Numbered from the stretch's first letter, positions 13,584 to 25,434 are shown. The stretch: 64,000 nucleotides of DNA from Desmodus rotundus (GCF_022682495.2 NC_071397.1:31759427-31823426); one strand, 5' to 3'. Notes: generated from the sequence alone by a model not told the origin. A program made the numbers and translations.

Positions 13584-14053
13584 TGTTTCAGGAACTGTAG
13601 GTGTGGCCCACCCTGACTCCAGGAGACCACAGCAACTGACCTTTGTGCTCCAGAACAGACCATAAGCAATCAAGGCGGTATTGAGTCATTGTGTTCCAGG
13701 GAGACACAGTCCACCACCCAGGACACAGATAAAGGAAATCACCCAGGACACAGGACATAGATAAAAGAAAATCACTGGTCAGCCAATGAAAGGATGTTAG
13801 GGAAATTGCCAGATAACACCCTTCATCTGGTTAACCTCTTTCCTCAATTCCAAATCCCTTACCTACATGTTTTCCCCCTTATAAAAAAGGCTGGCTTGAA
13901 AGGGAATGTAAGATGGTCTGTTAGGGTACATACCAGCTGTCTTCTCAGACCGCCAACTGTCTGAATAAAGCACCCGTAAAGAGTCAGTCCCCGTCTCTGC
14001 TTATTGGGTTTGACAGGTCACAGGCAGCACAAATGTCAACTTTTCCAGTTTCA
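13584..14053 (+). repeat. Solo LTR, family A, copy 1
   Basis: It begins tgtttcaggaactgtagg and ends cttttccagtttca (TG...CA). It has tataaaaaaggctgg (TATA-like), gtctgttagggtacata, and ctgaataaagcaccc (poly(A) signal). A second copy lies at 60436-60862 in the same orientation. No clear 4-6 bp flanking duplication was found. Confidence 0.75.
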
Positions 14054-14348
14054 ATTTGAGCTGATTTAATTTCTGGGAGGAAGTAATATTCTAATGGCGA
14101 GTCTCTCTGCAATAGCATAGAATAGTTGAAAAATTCTATTTTATATTTTAAAGTATGGACCATTAATAAGCAACATTAAATAATCTTAAGCAAAAGGGTT
14201 TCAGGTTAAAAAAACTTAACTGTACCCTCATATTGGTGAAATAATCATAAACTGTCCTACCTCAAGTAAGGAAAGGAGATTTGCCAGGAGAATTAACAAG
14301 GACATTAACAAATACCCAGGGAATTTAATTTATCCCATAAAGTTGTGA

Positions 14349-14978
14349 ATGAAAAGAGGCCACATACAAAAGCTGACCAGCTCAGGGGAGGCCTGTGTGT
14401 CAGACTTGCAAACTCAGAGAACTAAAGCACCCACAAAGGATGGGCTGAAATTACAATGCATTAATTAAAAGTAGGTAATGGTGGATGGTGATTTTCCTAG
14501 GTTAGAATCCTCCCTGACAAAGTCAATCTTTACATTAACTGAGCCTGTCTAGTGTCTTTTTCCATATATGATGACATACCTTTGGAATGTCAAGGTAACT
14601 TCCCTTTTCCAGGCCCCTGGGGCACAACCAGCACACCACAGCAGAGACCACAAATCCCCTCATTGTTATCATCACTGTTAACTATCCCTTACCCATCTGT
14701 GTGAAAGAAGTATGTGTCTATCATTTTACTTTTTTATCCAATCCCAGAGGTTTCCCCCCTTTGCTTTTTCCCACCTCCCTAATCTGTCACCAGTGGATTT
14801 CATGTATTCCCCTTATGCCTCCTCTTTTGATTGGAATGTATAAAATAAGGTGCCAAACTGCCATTCTCTGTAGCATTTTCTCAGTCCGTTGAGGTTTTGC
14901 TTCCCAGCCACTGTCATCAGTTTGGCTCAAATAAACTCACAAAAATTCTCTACAGGTTTGCATGTTTCTTACATTGAC
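14349..14978 (+). repeat. LTR-like element, family B, copy 1
   Basis: It shares long stretches with 23588-24222: agaggccacata, actgagcctgtctagtgtct, cctttggaatgtcaaggtaa, caccagtggatttcatgta, tataaaataagg (TATA-like), ggctcaaataaactcac (poly(A)-type), and a ttcttacattgaca end. Confidence 0.7.
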
Positions 14979-15339
14979 AAAGTGTATTATGAATGTCATC
15001 AGTTGACAAAGAAGTTTCTTTTTTAAAATCAATGTGTTGACAGTTATTGTAACAGTTTGTATAATGAACAAGAAGTTTTTCTTTTAACTTTAGAAGTACA
15101 CATCATTTTATTATAAATAATTAACCTAGGAAAGCTCAACTTTTGTCAGTTTTTTTATATTATTGTAATTTGATAACCAAGAAAATATTCATAATGTATT
15201 TGAGTTACTCAAAATTTGGAGATTGTCAAGCAAAACTGAACCGTCCTGTTTTTCTTTCCTTTAGAAACTAAGGTACATTCCTTTTATAAAGAACAAACAC
15301 TGAAATTGGTAATATTTGTTTTTCATTTGAATTTACATA

Positions 15340-15513
15340 TCTTAGGATTTTTTCCAGCTTTATTGAAAGATTTAAGGTGTACAAAATAATGATTTTGGTT
15401 TTTTGTTATTCAATAAATACTTACTGATTCTGTCCTGGGAGGAAACTTTATAACATTGGGATACATAGGCAGTTCCTGCAATTCAGGGAGCTTACATTCT
15501 AGGAGATAACCTT
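15340..15513 (-). repeat. Old L1/L2-type fragments
   Basis: ccagctttattgaaagattt resembles a reversed L1 3' UTR. Then caataaatacttactgattc...gggagcttacattctagga resembles an L2 3' end. The twin-primed L1 at 15527 inserted immediately afterwards. Confidence 0.5.
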
Positions 15514-15526
15514 GAAAAGCATCTGG

Positions 15527-16104
15527 CTTATTTCACTTAGCATAATGCTCTCCAGTTCCATCCATGCTGTTGCAAAGGGTATAAGCTCCTTCTTTCTCTC
15601 TGCTGCGTAGAATTCCATTGTATAAATGTACCATAGTTTTTTGATCCACTCATTTGCTGATGGGCACTTAGGTTGCTTCCAGTACTTGACTATTGTAAAT
15701 TGTGCTGCTATGAACATTGGGGTGCATAGGTTCTTTAAGACTGGTGCTTCAGGGTTCTTAGGGTATAATCCCAGCAGCGGAATTGCTGGGTCAAAGGGCA
15801 GTTAGTTCCACTTTCCATATGATCTCACCTTTAACTGGAACATAATCAACAAAAGAAAAAAGCAAACAAAATATAACCGGAGACATTGAAGTTAAGAACA
15901 ATCTAACAATAGCCAGAGGGGAGTGGGGAGGGGACAGTGAGGAGAGGGGTTTACAGGAGCTACTATAAAGGACACATGGACAAAATCAAGGGGGAGGGTG
16001 GAAGTGGGGGAGGGAGGTGGGTTCTGCTAGGGTGAGGCGGAGGAATGGGGAACAAATGCAGACAACTGTAATTGAATAACAATAAAAATTTTTTAAAAGA
16101 AAAA
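15527..16104 (+). mobile_element. L1 3' end with 5' inversion (twin-priming structure)
   Basis: The left part (about 15527-15812) is L1 ORF2 C-terminal sequence in reverse orientation. The right part (about 15813-16104) is the L1 3' end in forward orientation with an A-rich tail (gtaattgaataacaataaaa). The whole is flanked by gaaaagcatctgg at 15514-15526 and 16105-16117, a perfect 13-bp duplication, so it is a single insertion. Confidence 0.88.
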
Positions 16105-16139
16105 GAAAAGCATCTGGAAATGTCATTTTCTTTTTCTTT

Positions 16140-16544
16140 CTTTTTTTTTTTTTGAGGTGTTACTTGTTAGGGTGGTTGGCAAATAGGGCTGTAGAAGAAT
16201 TCACAAAGGTAAAAATGCAGAGAGTAAAAGTTTTTATTTTTACGTTCCCAAGGGAGGGCAAGGGCTTGGTGGGAGAAATGCACCAACCCTGAGGGGCAGG
16301 AGCCTTGAGCTTTTATTAGGTGGTGGGGGAGTTGTAGAGCAGATGTCTCAGTTGGTCTTCTATAGACTGCAGCTTGTCTGGAGGTTTTTTGAGTGCATGA
16401 CCTGTTTCCTAAGTTCCCAGAGTATCTGAGCCTTCAAGGTGCTTCCAATAATTTTCTAGTCCTGAGGATAAAGGTTCTTAAAACAATTAAGGTCCGTCAT
16501 ACTTAATGGAGTCCAGCTAGCTCTGGCAAAGAGGGCCTGAAAAA
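16140..16544. repeat. Possible reversed LTR
   Basis: gaagaattcacaaaggtaaa, cccaagggagggcaagggct and ttgagcttttattaggtggt (a reversed poly(A)-like signal) suggest an LTR on the minus strand. The family and borders are not known. Confidence 0.35.
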
Positions 16545-16825
16545 AGGACTTTTGTTCTATTATTAACTGACATTTAACATTATATTAGATTCTGGTGTAC
16601 AACATAATGATTTGATATTTTCATACATTTTGAAATGATCACCACAAGTATAGTTAACATCCAGCACTACACACAGTTATAGTTTTTTTTCTTGTGTTGA
16701 GAACCTTTAAAATCTCCTTTCTTAGCACAACACAGTATTACTAACTCTCATCACCATGCCATATATTACATCCCCAGGGCTTATTTATAACTGGAAGTTT
16801 GTACATTTTGACTATTGTAGTGCAG
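16545..16825 (-). mobile_element. Old L1 3' UTR fragment
   Basis: Reverse-oriented L1 3' UTR-like sequence (gtgtacaacataatgatttg, atcaccacaagtatagttaa, catccccagggcttattta). It appears to continue at 17285 after an inserted element. Confidence 0.65.
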
Positions 16826-17284
16826 GAGCCCCAACTCAGGAGCTGCTTAAGTGTTCCTGATATTAAAAAAAACAAAAAACAAAAAACCACCCAGTGGACT
16901 AACAAATGTGGACATGCCTTTTATTACTCACATCACAGGGGAATGGCAGGTCAGTGTGAGAGGGACCGCCCCTCCCCTCCAGTCTGAGTTTTGTAATAAG
17001 GGGTCCCAGACAAAGGCCCCATGGGTCCAGGTTGCACAAACCTCCAGGTGGCCTGGAGCTACATTACCTCAGTGTGTACGTGCAGAAGGAAAAGGTCAAA
17101 AAGCTGTCACAGGACAAAAAGATGTTCCCAAAAGAGATAAGGAGGGAGCTATAATCCATTTGCAAAGCAATACACATTCCTTCTGGCCAGTGGCCTTCTG
17201 ACCAGCCTTCAGTCACGGGAGGGGGAAGGGGCATGTCCATGACCCCACACTGTCTTCACCCACTTTCCCCCCTTGTCCTCCATG
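16826..17284. repeat. Unassigned insertion within an old L1, possibly LTR
   Basis: It begins gcaggagccccaactcagga and ends near ttccccccttgtcctcc, with L1 3' UTR sequence on both sides. It contains an A-rich (aaac)n stretch near 16866. The family is not recognised. Confidence 0.4.
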
Positions 17285-17738
17285 TGAAATAATTACTACA
17301 ATCAAGCTAACTGACATATCTACTCTTAGCAAATCTCAAGTATTTAATACATTGTTATTAACTAGTCACCATGATATACATTAGTTCTCCAGAACTTGTT
17401 CATCTTATAACTGAAAGTTTCTACCTTTTGATCAACGTCTCCCTATTTCCCCTACCCATAAGCCCCTGGTAACCACCATTCTACTTTGTTTCTATTAAAC
17501 TTGTTTAAATTCCACATACATGTATGGCCTTTATTATTTTGAGGTACATTCCTTCTCTACCTAATTTGTTGAAAGTTTTTATTATGAAAGGATGTTGAGT
17601 TTCGTCGATAATACTTCCTTGACATCCAACTTAATCAATGTTTCCTATTTCTTGCAGTTCAAAGTATCTTACCTGATAGTCTTACCTGATTGTTGTCTCT
17701 TTTCACTCTTTTTATTATCAAGCATCCCTTTTATTAGA
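17285..17738 (-). mobile_element. Old L1 fragment, 3' UTR and ORF2
   Basis: Reverse-oriented L1 sequence: actagtcaccatgatataca and cctggtaaccaccattctac (3' UTR type), then ttattttgaggtacattcct and gaaaggatgttgagtttcgt (ORF2 type). ORF2 meets 3' UTR with much missing, so this is an internally deleted or rearranged copy. Confidence 0.65.
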
Positions 17739-18208
17739 AATGAGCAGCAGGAGGAAGGGGGACTCACTGCCCTTGTCCCAAGGCAAATAGTTGAAATAGG
17801 TTTAGTTTAGATAAAGAACAAACAGGAAGGCAGGAAATCAGAGGGAAGACCGTTGTGAGGAGCATGTGCAGAACGCCATCCTTGAATGACTTCAAAAAAA
17901 TTTCCAGTGCAGTTTCACCCCCACAGTGGGTAATTAAGGAGAATTATGAGAAAAAGGGCATGTGCAGAAAAGACTAAAACCAAAATAGCTGTCAATCCAT
18001 ATGAAACTCCTCCCCTACATTAATACAGCAGTCACGTGTGTAGTCAAGGCCGCAGATTCAGGAGACTTGGTCCTTTCTCGACACTCTCGGCAGAACCATT
18101 GTCTCCCTTGAGGATGTACTAATAAAACGCTTACTTCTTAAATATCCACTTTCATCTCACTGATCCATAATTCTTTACCGCGTCAGTGAAAAGAACCAAG
18201 TTCCAGTA
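17739..18208 (+). repeat. Solo LTR-like element
   Basis: It starts tgagcagcaggaggaagggg, has aataaaacgcttacttctta near the 3' end, and finishes around ttctttaccgcgtcagtgaa. The single poly(A)-type signal and lack of coding sequence fit a solo LTR. The family is not assigned. Confidence 0.55.
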
Positions 18209-19030
18209 ACGTTATTTTGATTGATTTGGCTCACCAATACTGTTTTTTGAAGGATGGTAAATAAATTATAAGTAATCAATATTTTATCATATAATATCTT
18301 GAGTATTCAGCACAATGTATATCTTGATTAATTTTAATTTGCAATCACTTTCTAATATAATCTTAAACATCAAAGAATTTATTATTAAAATATATATGCA
18401 GCACTCTGGCCCTACTGAGTATCAAAAAACTAATACTATAGAAAATTTTATCTACACATTGTATGAAAAGCCCTTTAGTTAGAATTCCTTTAATGTGCAT
18501 CTTGCTAGGGAGAAGCCCTGCTAATCATCTAACATGAGCATTTGCAGTGATATTTCCATCAAACCTGAGAAAATACACTGGGGATAAGTCTGATCAATGT
18601 AATGAAAGTAAAAGATTCTTTCTCAAGAACACTATACTTATTTTTGAATCAGAATACTATAAACAATATGGGAAGCCAATTGTTGGCTCTCTATCTTAAA
18701 TACATGTCAGGGAAAAAAATTGTTTACATATAATCAATGGCAAAGTTTCAGTCCCATATCAGTTTCCTTGGTATCACTGAATGTACCCTAGACAAATACT
18801 CTAAATATGAGGAATGTTTCAGCGTCCTTTCATCCTATTTTGAACATGAGAAAACTCACATTTTAATAAACTGTAACTAAATTGAAGGCATAATTCAGAT
18901 ATTTTGCACTCAAACACAAAGTTCAATGATGAAATTTTTAATTAAATTGTATTTTGAAATAATCACTTTGTTGGAAATTTTTTTACAGATACCACAATTT
19001 ACTTAAAGTAACTTAGCTCTTCTTGATAGT
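18209..19030. other. AT-rich intergenic sequence
   Basis: No recognised repeat or gene. Confidence 0.4.
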
Positions 19031-19130
19031 TTAGAGCAATAGTCAGGCAAACTTTTTCTATAAAGGGCCAGAGAGTTAATATTTTATGCTTTGTAGTCAT
19101 GCAGACTCTGTCAAAAGCACTCAACTCAGG
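19031..19130 (+). repeat. DNA-transposon relic (hAT-like), left part
   Basis: gtcaggcaaactttttctat, aaagggccagagagttaata and ttatgctttgtagtcatgca match a common old nonautonomous element. It is interrupted by the VES SINE at 19131. Confidence 0.55.
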
Positions 19131-19342
19131 CCCTGGCTGGTGTGGCTCAGTGGACTGAGCACCAGACTGTGAACCAAATGGTTGTGGGTTCGATTCCTAG
19201 GAAGGGCACATGCCTGGGTTGTGGGCTAGGTCCTCAAGAGGGGGCCATGCAAGAGGCAACTACACATTGGTGTTTCTTTCCCCCTCTGTCTCCTTTCCTT
19301 CCTCTCTCTAGAAATAAAGAAATAAGCCTTTTTTTTTTTTTA
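19131..19342 (+). mobile_element. VES SINE inside a DNA-transposon relic
   Basis: Begins CCCTGGCTGGTGTGGCTCAG and ends in a T-run/A-rich tail near 19342. It interrupts an older repeat whose left part lies at 19031-19130. Confidence 0.9.
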
Positions 19343-19584
19343 AGTACTCAAACCATTTTATAACACATATTCTCAAAACACAGGCAGTACAAAAACTGGC
19401 ATAAAAATAACTAGTCCAATCATGTATTAAACATTATAAAATGTCAGCAAATAAAAGAGTGTGTTCATTGGTGCATGGATAGAAAGATATCAATAGGGTA
19501 GAATTAAAAAATCCAAAATACATTCAAATATACATACATAGGTATTTAGTATTTGGTAAAGGAGATTTTATGGGAGGAAAAAAT

Positions 19585-20135
19585 TTTTGCTTCCACATTT
19601 CTAGGTTCTATCATTGGTCTAAGAATTAAACTGGCATAAGACAGTAACAGGAGAAAAGCAATTTAAATTACATACATACATACATAAATACATACAGAAG
19701 CCTCAAAAAGATATGACACTCAAAAGGCAGACAGTTAATTGAGACTTATACACCATCTTGAGCTAAAGAAAGGGATTGAGATTGAGCTAAGGGATTGGGA
19801 TTGAGGCTTCTGGGAGGAGGGAGGCAGAGACCATTCACAGAAAGCGGTAGGAGGGAAAGTGTAATAAACAAAGGTTGCCCTATTATGCAGCTAAGTCTGT
19901 CAAGTGAACAAAAGTTACCTCAGGTAGTAAGTGCTCTTCTTGGTACAGGTATTTTTTTCTAATGGGAAATTTCCTTTATAAATGCAGAATTCCCCAACAA
20001 ATGGGGAAGTTTATACTTTATTTTAGTTAAAAGGGAGATAAAGAGCTTTTCCTGGGTCTTCTAGGTCCTAACTGACTCCAGCTCAAAATAATCCACATGC
20101 CAAAATGGCATATTTTGGCATGGCATGTTCTGAAT
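19585..20135. repeat. Old interspersed repeat related to 48400-48785
   Basis: See the partner at 48400-48785. It begins near ctaggttctatcattggtct, also echoed at 46528-46575 (ctaggttctttggctaatct). A perfect 11-bp-arm hairpin lies at 20096-20122. Confidence 0.5.
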
Positions 20136-20154
20136 CTCTTCAAGACAATTCAGA

Positions 20155-20469
20155 TTAGTGTGAAAGAGACGGATTATTCAATCAATGACTGAAATGAAGA
20201 ACTAAGCCATTAAAAGTCCATTTGAACCACACATAGCATACTAACTCAAATTACATCTCAGGCAGATCAAATATTTAAATGTAAAAAATAAAATCTACCC
20301 TATACCAGAAGAAAACCATGAGCAACTATATTATAGTTATGGAATGGGAAAGGCTTTCCTAAGAATGAAATAAAATCCAAAGGCCATAATTTTAAAGATT
20401 AATAAATTCAACATCATAAATATAAAAAATGTCTGCATGGTAAATACCACCAAAACAAAGTCAAAGTTA
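20155..20469 (+). mobile_element. Old L1 ORF2 fragment (left part)
   Basis: Decayed L1 ORF2 3' sequence (cctataccagaagaaaacca, gaatgggaaaggctttccta). It resumes at about 20956 after an inserted LTR. Confidence 0.7.
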
Positions 20470-20955
20470 GCAGAATACGCCACCCCCCAAATGTGCCTTT
20501 TTGGTATAAAGGAGTATTCTGGGCTGATTGTTTTTTAGAAAAAGCAGACACAGAAGAAGCTCTAAAGATAGAGTAAAGTATACACTTTTGTAAGGATATT
20601 TTATACTTACAAGGTAAATCTCCATTGGGATGAGTATCTCTTTTTAGTACTAGGAAATGAAGAATGACAAAATCACAAGAAACTCCTCAATGGAGAAGGT
20701 GCCAGACTTAAATCTGCATAAAAGCCTGACTGTATTTTTTCTGGTTGACTGGCCTCCCTACCTCACCCAAACATCTTTCTTTTGTCTTTAGCGGGAGATG
20801 GTATTTAGTGTGGTAGCTTGAACCATTTGGAGGAGTTTTATTCAGTTCTCCTGTGTGAGGTACACATGTAACTAAACTTGTTTGTTTTTCTCTTGTAATC
20901 TGTCTTTTATAACAGAGCATCTCAACCACAGAAACCTAGGAGGGTAGATTTATTT
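20470..20955 (+). repeat. LTR-like element inserted in an old L1
   Basis: It runs from about cagaatacgccaccccccaa to cataaccacagaaacctaggagg-type sequence, with gtggtagcttgaaccatttg and a ttctcttgtaatctgtcttt end typical of mammalian LTRs. A related but diverged LTR occurs at 29600-30050. The borders are approximate. Confidence 0.55.
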
Positions 20956-21289
20956 TCCCTCCCCTACAAAAGTAAAAAACAAAAAGCAAACTGGAAAGGA
21001 ATATTTGTAATTCATTTTACAGATGAAGCACTAATTTTTATAATATGCCATAATAATTTTCATAATATACAAATCAGTAACAACCTAATGGATAACAACC
21101 TAAATAGTTCACAGAAATGGAGTACAAATTGTCTTTATACATATGAGAAGATATTCAGTGCTACTTGTAGTAAGATAGATATAAATTAAAACACAACTAA
21201 GAAACCATTTCTTATTTATCAAGCTGATAAAAACTTAAAGTATTCGATACACATTGTTGATGAGGGTGAAACCAGAAAAGTCAGCATCT
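20956..21289 (+). mobile_element. Old L1 ORF2 fragment (right part)
   Basis: Continuation of the L1 at 20155-20469: aatggataacaacctaaata, atgagaagatattcagtgct, gttgatgagggtg. It ends where the HAL1 at 21290 begins. Confidence 0.65.
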
Positions 21290-21686
21290 GTGCTACCTGT
21301 CATTACCACCCTGCTCCTGCACAGCTGATCGTCCACAGGGGCAGAGGGTGGTGGTCAGTGGTCACAGCCAATCCTTGCAGCTGACTGGCCTGTGTAAATC
21401 CCTCCCATTGATCTGCCAACAGCAACCAAGTCTCAACTACAAGAGGACAGTGTACTCATCCCACACAAAGGGTGCACCTTGAGTACCCAGCTTGGGTGAT
21501 AGGGGAGGCTGTGCCACTGGTCCCTACATGACAACTACTACATTAGGCCACACTACCAAGATACAGAGTCAAAGCAGCTCTACCTAATACACAGAAACAG
21601 ACACAGGGAAGCTGCCAAAATGAGGAGAGAAAAGTGGCCCAAATGAGAGAATAGATCAAAAATCTAGAAAAAAAGAACTAAATGAA

Positions 21687-22470
21687 ATGGAGACAAGTAA
21701 TCTACCAGATGCAGAGTTCAAAACACTGGTTATATGGATGCTCAGGGAACTTAGTGAGGACCTCAGCAACATAAAAAAGATCCAGTCAGAAACAAAGGAT
21801 ACACTAATTGAAATAAAGAACAATTTGCAGAGAAACAACAGTAAAGTGGAAGAAGCCAAGAATCAAATCAATGATTTAGAACATAAGGAAGCCAAAAACA
21901 ACCAACCAGAGTAGGAAGAAGAAAAGAGAATCCAAAAAAAACAAAGGTAGTGCCAGCAGCCTCTAGGACAACTTCGAGAGGTCCAACATTCTAGGGGTGC
22001 CAGAGGAATAGAAAGATCAAGAAATTGGAACTCTATATGAAAAAGTAGTGAAAGAAAATTTCCCTAATTTGGTGAAGGAAATAGACATGCAAGTTCAGGA
22101 AGCACAGAGAGTCCCAAACAAGATGGATGCAAAGAGGCCCACTCAAAGACACATCATAATTAAGATGCCAAAGGTTAAAGATAAAGAGAGAATCTTAAAA
22201 GCAGCAAGAGAAAAGCAGGTAGTTACCTACAGGGGAGTTCCCATAAGTCTGTCAGCTGATTTCTCAAAAGAAACTTCAGAGGCTAGAAGGGATTGGCAAG
22301 AAATATTCAAAGTCAGGAAAAGCAGAGATCCACAGACAAGATTGCTCTACCCAGCAAAGATATCATTTAGACTCAAAGGGCAGATAAAGAGCTTCCAAGA
22401 CAAGCAGAAACTAAAGGAGTTCATCATCACCAAACCATTATTATACGAAACATTAAAGGGACTTATTTAA
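21687..22470 (+). pseudogene. HAL1 ORF1p-like, broken
   Basis: The N-terminal part (21687-21914) and the RNA-binding/C-terminal part (22048-22470, with SLSADFSKET and RLLYPAKISF) are in different frames with stops between them. It is clearly a decayed relative of the copy at 12150-12974. Confidence 0.82.
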
Positions 22471-22571
22471 GAAAAAGGAAATTAAAACTATGAAAATAAA
22501 ATAGCAAAAATACACATCTATCAACATTAAATCTAAAAAATAAACTAAGCAATCAAGAAGAACAGAGATAT

Positions 22572-22785
22572 GCCCTGGCTGGTGTAGCTCAGTGGATTGA
22601 GCACGGGCTTCGAACTAAAGGGTCACTGGTTCAATTCCCAGTCAGGGCACATACCTGGGTAGCAGGCCGAGTCACCAGTGGGGGCCACATGAGAGGCAAC
22701 AACACATTGATGTTTCTCCCCCTCTCTTTCTCCCTCTCTCCCCCTGTCTCTAAAATATAAATAAATAAAATCTTTAAAAAAAAAA
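22572..22785 (+). mobile_element. VES SINE inserted in a HAL1 3' region
   Basis: Begins GCCCTGGCTGGTGTAGCTCAG and ends with tctttaaaaaaaaaa. It splits the 3' UTR of the HAL1 at 21290-23130, so it is younger than that element. Imperfect flanking aacagaga/aacagaca resembles a target-site duplication. Confidence 0.9.
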
Positions 22786-23587
22786 GGAACAGACACAGAA
22801 TTATGGATATGGAAAGCCATATGATTGCCAATTTTGATGATTGCCAGGTGGGAGGGGGCTATGGTGCAATGGGTGACTAGGTAAGGGGATTAAGAAGTAA
22901 AAATAGGTAGTAACAGAATAGCCATGGGGATGTAAAGTACAGTACAGGAAATGGAGTAGCCAAAGAACTGTAGACATGACTCATGGACTTGAACAATGGT
23001 ATGGGGATTGCCTGAGGGAGTGGGGGGTGCTGGGTGGAGAGGGGCAAAGGGGAAAAAATGAGGGCAACTGTAATATCATAATCAATGAAATATAATTTAA
23101 AAAATGAAAAAAATGTTTAAAAAAATTTTAAGCTGTTCATGGAGTAGCACACAAATCCTTGGGAGCATACTTAAGAAGCCAATTTCTTTGCACTTCAGTG
23201 AAGAGTGAGTCATTCAGGCAGTGGGGACATCTGCTTCTGGCTTTTCTTGATGGTCAGTATAGGCATGGAACCCTCCTTTCCAGCTTTCCTTACCCCTACT
23301 TTAGAGTTCTCTATTGTGCTTTTATACCTTCATATTGCAGCATACCTAAATATGTATATAAATAAAGTTTTTATTTCTATGGTGATTATACAGGAATCCA
23401 ATGTGATTTACAGAATAGGTTGAAATCATTCTATCGAAGACTTAGAAAAGAATTAAGAAGAAGGGTCTGGGCTGTAAATGTAACCTTTACATGGAAGGTT
23501 GCCTCATCCTATTATCTTCCTCTAGTTTCCAAAGATAATTATCAATTTATTCTCAATGATCAGAATAATGTTAGTGTGGACAAAAAA

Positions 23588-24222
23588 AAAGAGGCCACAT
23601 ACTAAACCTGAAACCTTGGGGGTTCCTGCATAGCAGACCTTACAAACTCAAGAGACCTAAAGTAACCACATGGGATAGCTGGGAATGAAAACTTCCTAAC
23701 TGAAAGTGAGTCATGGAGGAGGATAGTCATGTTCCTGACAAAGGTCAGTCTTTACCTTAACTGAGCCTGTCTATTGTCTTTTTACGTCTACAGTGACATA
23801 CCTTTGGAATGTCTAGGTAATTTCCTTTTTTCCAGACCTCTCAGTGCACCATCCCTGCACACAGGGCAGGAGACCACAGAAACCCTCATTGTTAATGTTA
23901 TTGTGTTAGTTGTTAACTGTTAACTATCCTATCCCCACCAATGTAAAAGAAGTATGTGTCTGTTTGGTTTTACTTTTTATCCAGTCCCAGAGATTTCCCC
24001 ACTTTGCTTTCTCCTACCTCCCCTAATCTATCACCAGTGGATTTCATGTAACCACCTACCATCTTCCCATTTGATTCTGATGTATAAAATAAGTGGTAAA
24101 ACTGCTGTTTTCTGGAGCATTTTTTTTCAATCCATTGATATTTGGTTCCTGGCAATAGTCATCAGTTTGGCCAAATAAACTCATAAAAATGCTTTACAGG
24201 TTTGGCTGTTTCTTACATTGAT
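23588..24222 (+). repeat. LTR-like element, family B, copy 2
   Basis: Same family and orientation as 14349-14978, about 9 kb away, with actgagcctgtctattgtct, cctttggaatgtctaggtaa and tataaaataagtgg. Differences are spread along the whole length, so this looks like two separate insertions rather than a local duplication. Confidence 0.7.
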
Positions 24223-24866
24223 ACCCAGCACCTTGTAAGCAATCAATATTTGTTTAGTGTGAGGGGAAGCAGTCTTTGCCAACCCAAAGTATCCCTTTTT
24301 GGGATATTATTTTTATAGCTTTTTTTACAGCTGCTTCTTGAAAATGACTGATATCTAGTGAATCTATGACTACTGTCTGTGGTATTTGGAGGAAAGGACT
24401 AGCTCAGATAGTAAAGAGACTTACAGGAAACCCTTTCAGAATTGAAGGGGATTACTGTGGTTTGATTCTTACTAAGATTAAGTAGATACTCAGGAAGCTG
24501 AGAATACCTTCCCAGACATGGATCCATTAAGCAAGAAAAGAAATTTTTTAAGTGAAGGCATTTGGACATAGTCTAAGCGTGTAGGAAGGCTGAATTAGAC
24601 CCCAAACATTTGAGACTGTGGGACTGTTCTTAAGCTTGTTCAAGGCACCCTATATGACCAAGTAGTGTACATAGTTAAAGTTAACACTGGTATAAATTAA
24701 ATAAAAACAACCAACTTGGATTCTACTTACCTGATATAGAAATTGACATGCTTTTATCCTTTGCTTATAACAGTACTACCTTCAAGACTAAATTCAGTAA
24801 GTTGAATACCAAACAATGCCCTTACTGGTTTAATAAGACATCATAGTTAATACAAAAGAGTTTTGG

Positions 24867-25386
24867 ACACACCTCCACTCCAGGAAGACAAAAAACCCAA
24901 TTAAAAAATGGGCAAAAGACTTGAACAGACACTTCTCCAAGGAGGACATACCGAGGGCCCAGAGACATATGAAAAGATGCTCAGCATCACTAGCCATCAG
25001 AGAGATGCAAATTAAAACCACAATGAGATAACACCTCACACCAGTCAGAATGGCCATTATAAACAAAGGAGCAAACAAGTATTGAAGAGGTTGTGGAGAA
25101 AAGGGAACCCTAGTGCACTATTGGTGGGAATGCAGACTGGTACAGCCACTGTGGAAAACAGTATGGAATTTCCTCAGAAAACTAAAAGTGGAACTGCCTT
25201 TTGACCTGGCAATTCCACTACTGGGATTATACCCTAAGAATCCTGAAACACTAATCCAAAAGAACAATGTTTATAGCAGCACAATTTACAGTAGCCAAGT
25301 GCTGGAAGCAACCTAAGTGCCCATCAGCAAATGAGTGGATCAAAAAACTATGGTACATAAAAAAAAGTTAATTAATTTAAAAAAAC
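24867..25386 (+). mobile_element. L1 ORF2 fragment truncated at both ends, with target-site duplication
   Basis: Contains the 3' part of L1 ORF2 (gggcaaaagacttgaacaga, ggttgtggagaaaagggaac, actatggtacat), then an A-rich run instead of the usual 3' UTR. Flanks are aagagttttgga at 24855-24866 and 25387-25398. The frame is broken by stops. Confidence 0.88.
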
Positions 25387-25434
25387 AAGAGTTTTGGAGT
25401 TAACTGGAGATCTTGGTATCAAAACTATTTAGTA

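Larger units (their letters stand above)
21290..23130 (+). mobile_element. HAL1 retrotransposon, older copy
   Basis: ORF1-like segments lie at 21687-21914 and 22048-22470, separated by stops. They are followed directly by a 3' UTR ending in aatcaatgaaatataattt and an A-rich tail, with no ORF2. A VES SINE (22572-22785) interrupts the 3' UTR. The 5' border is uncertain because it abuts an older L1 fragment. Confidence 0.78.

Noticed and set aside
19131..19230. tRNA genes, because of A-box and B-box-like motifs
   Set aside because: The motifs belong to the tRNA-derived heads of SINEs. No cloverleaf can be folded, and each is followed by a SINE body and tail.
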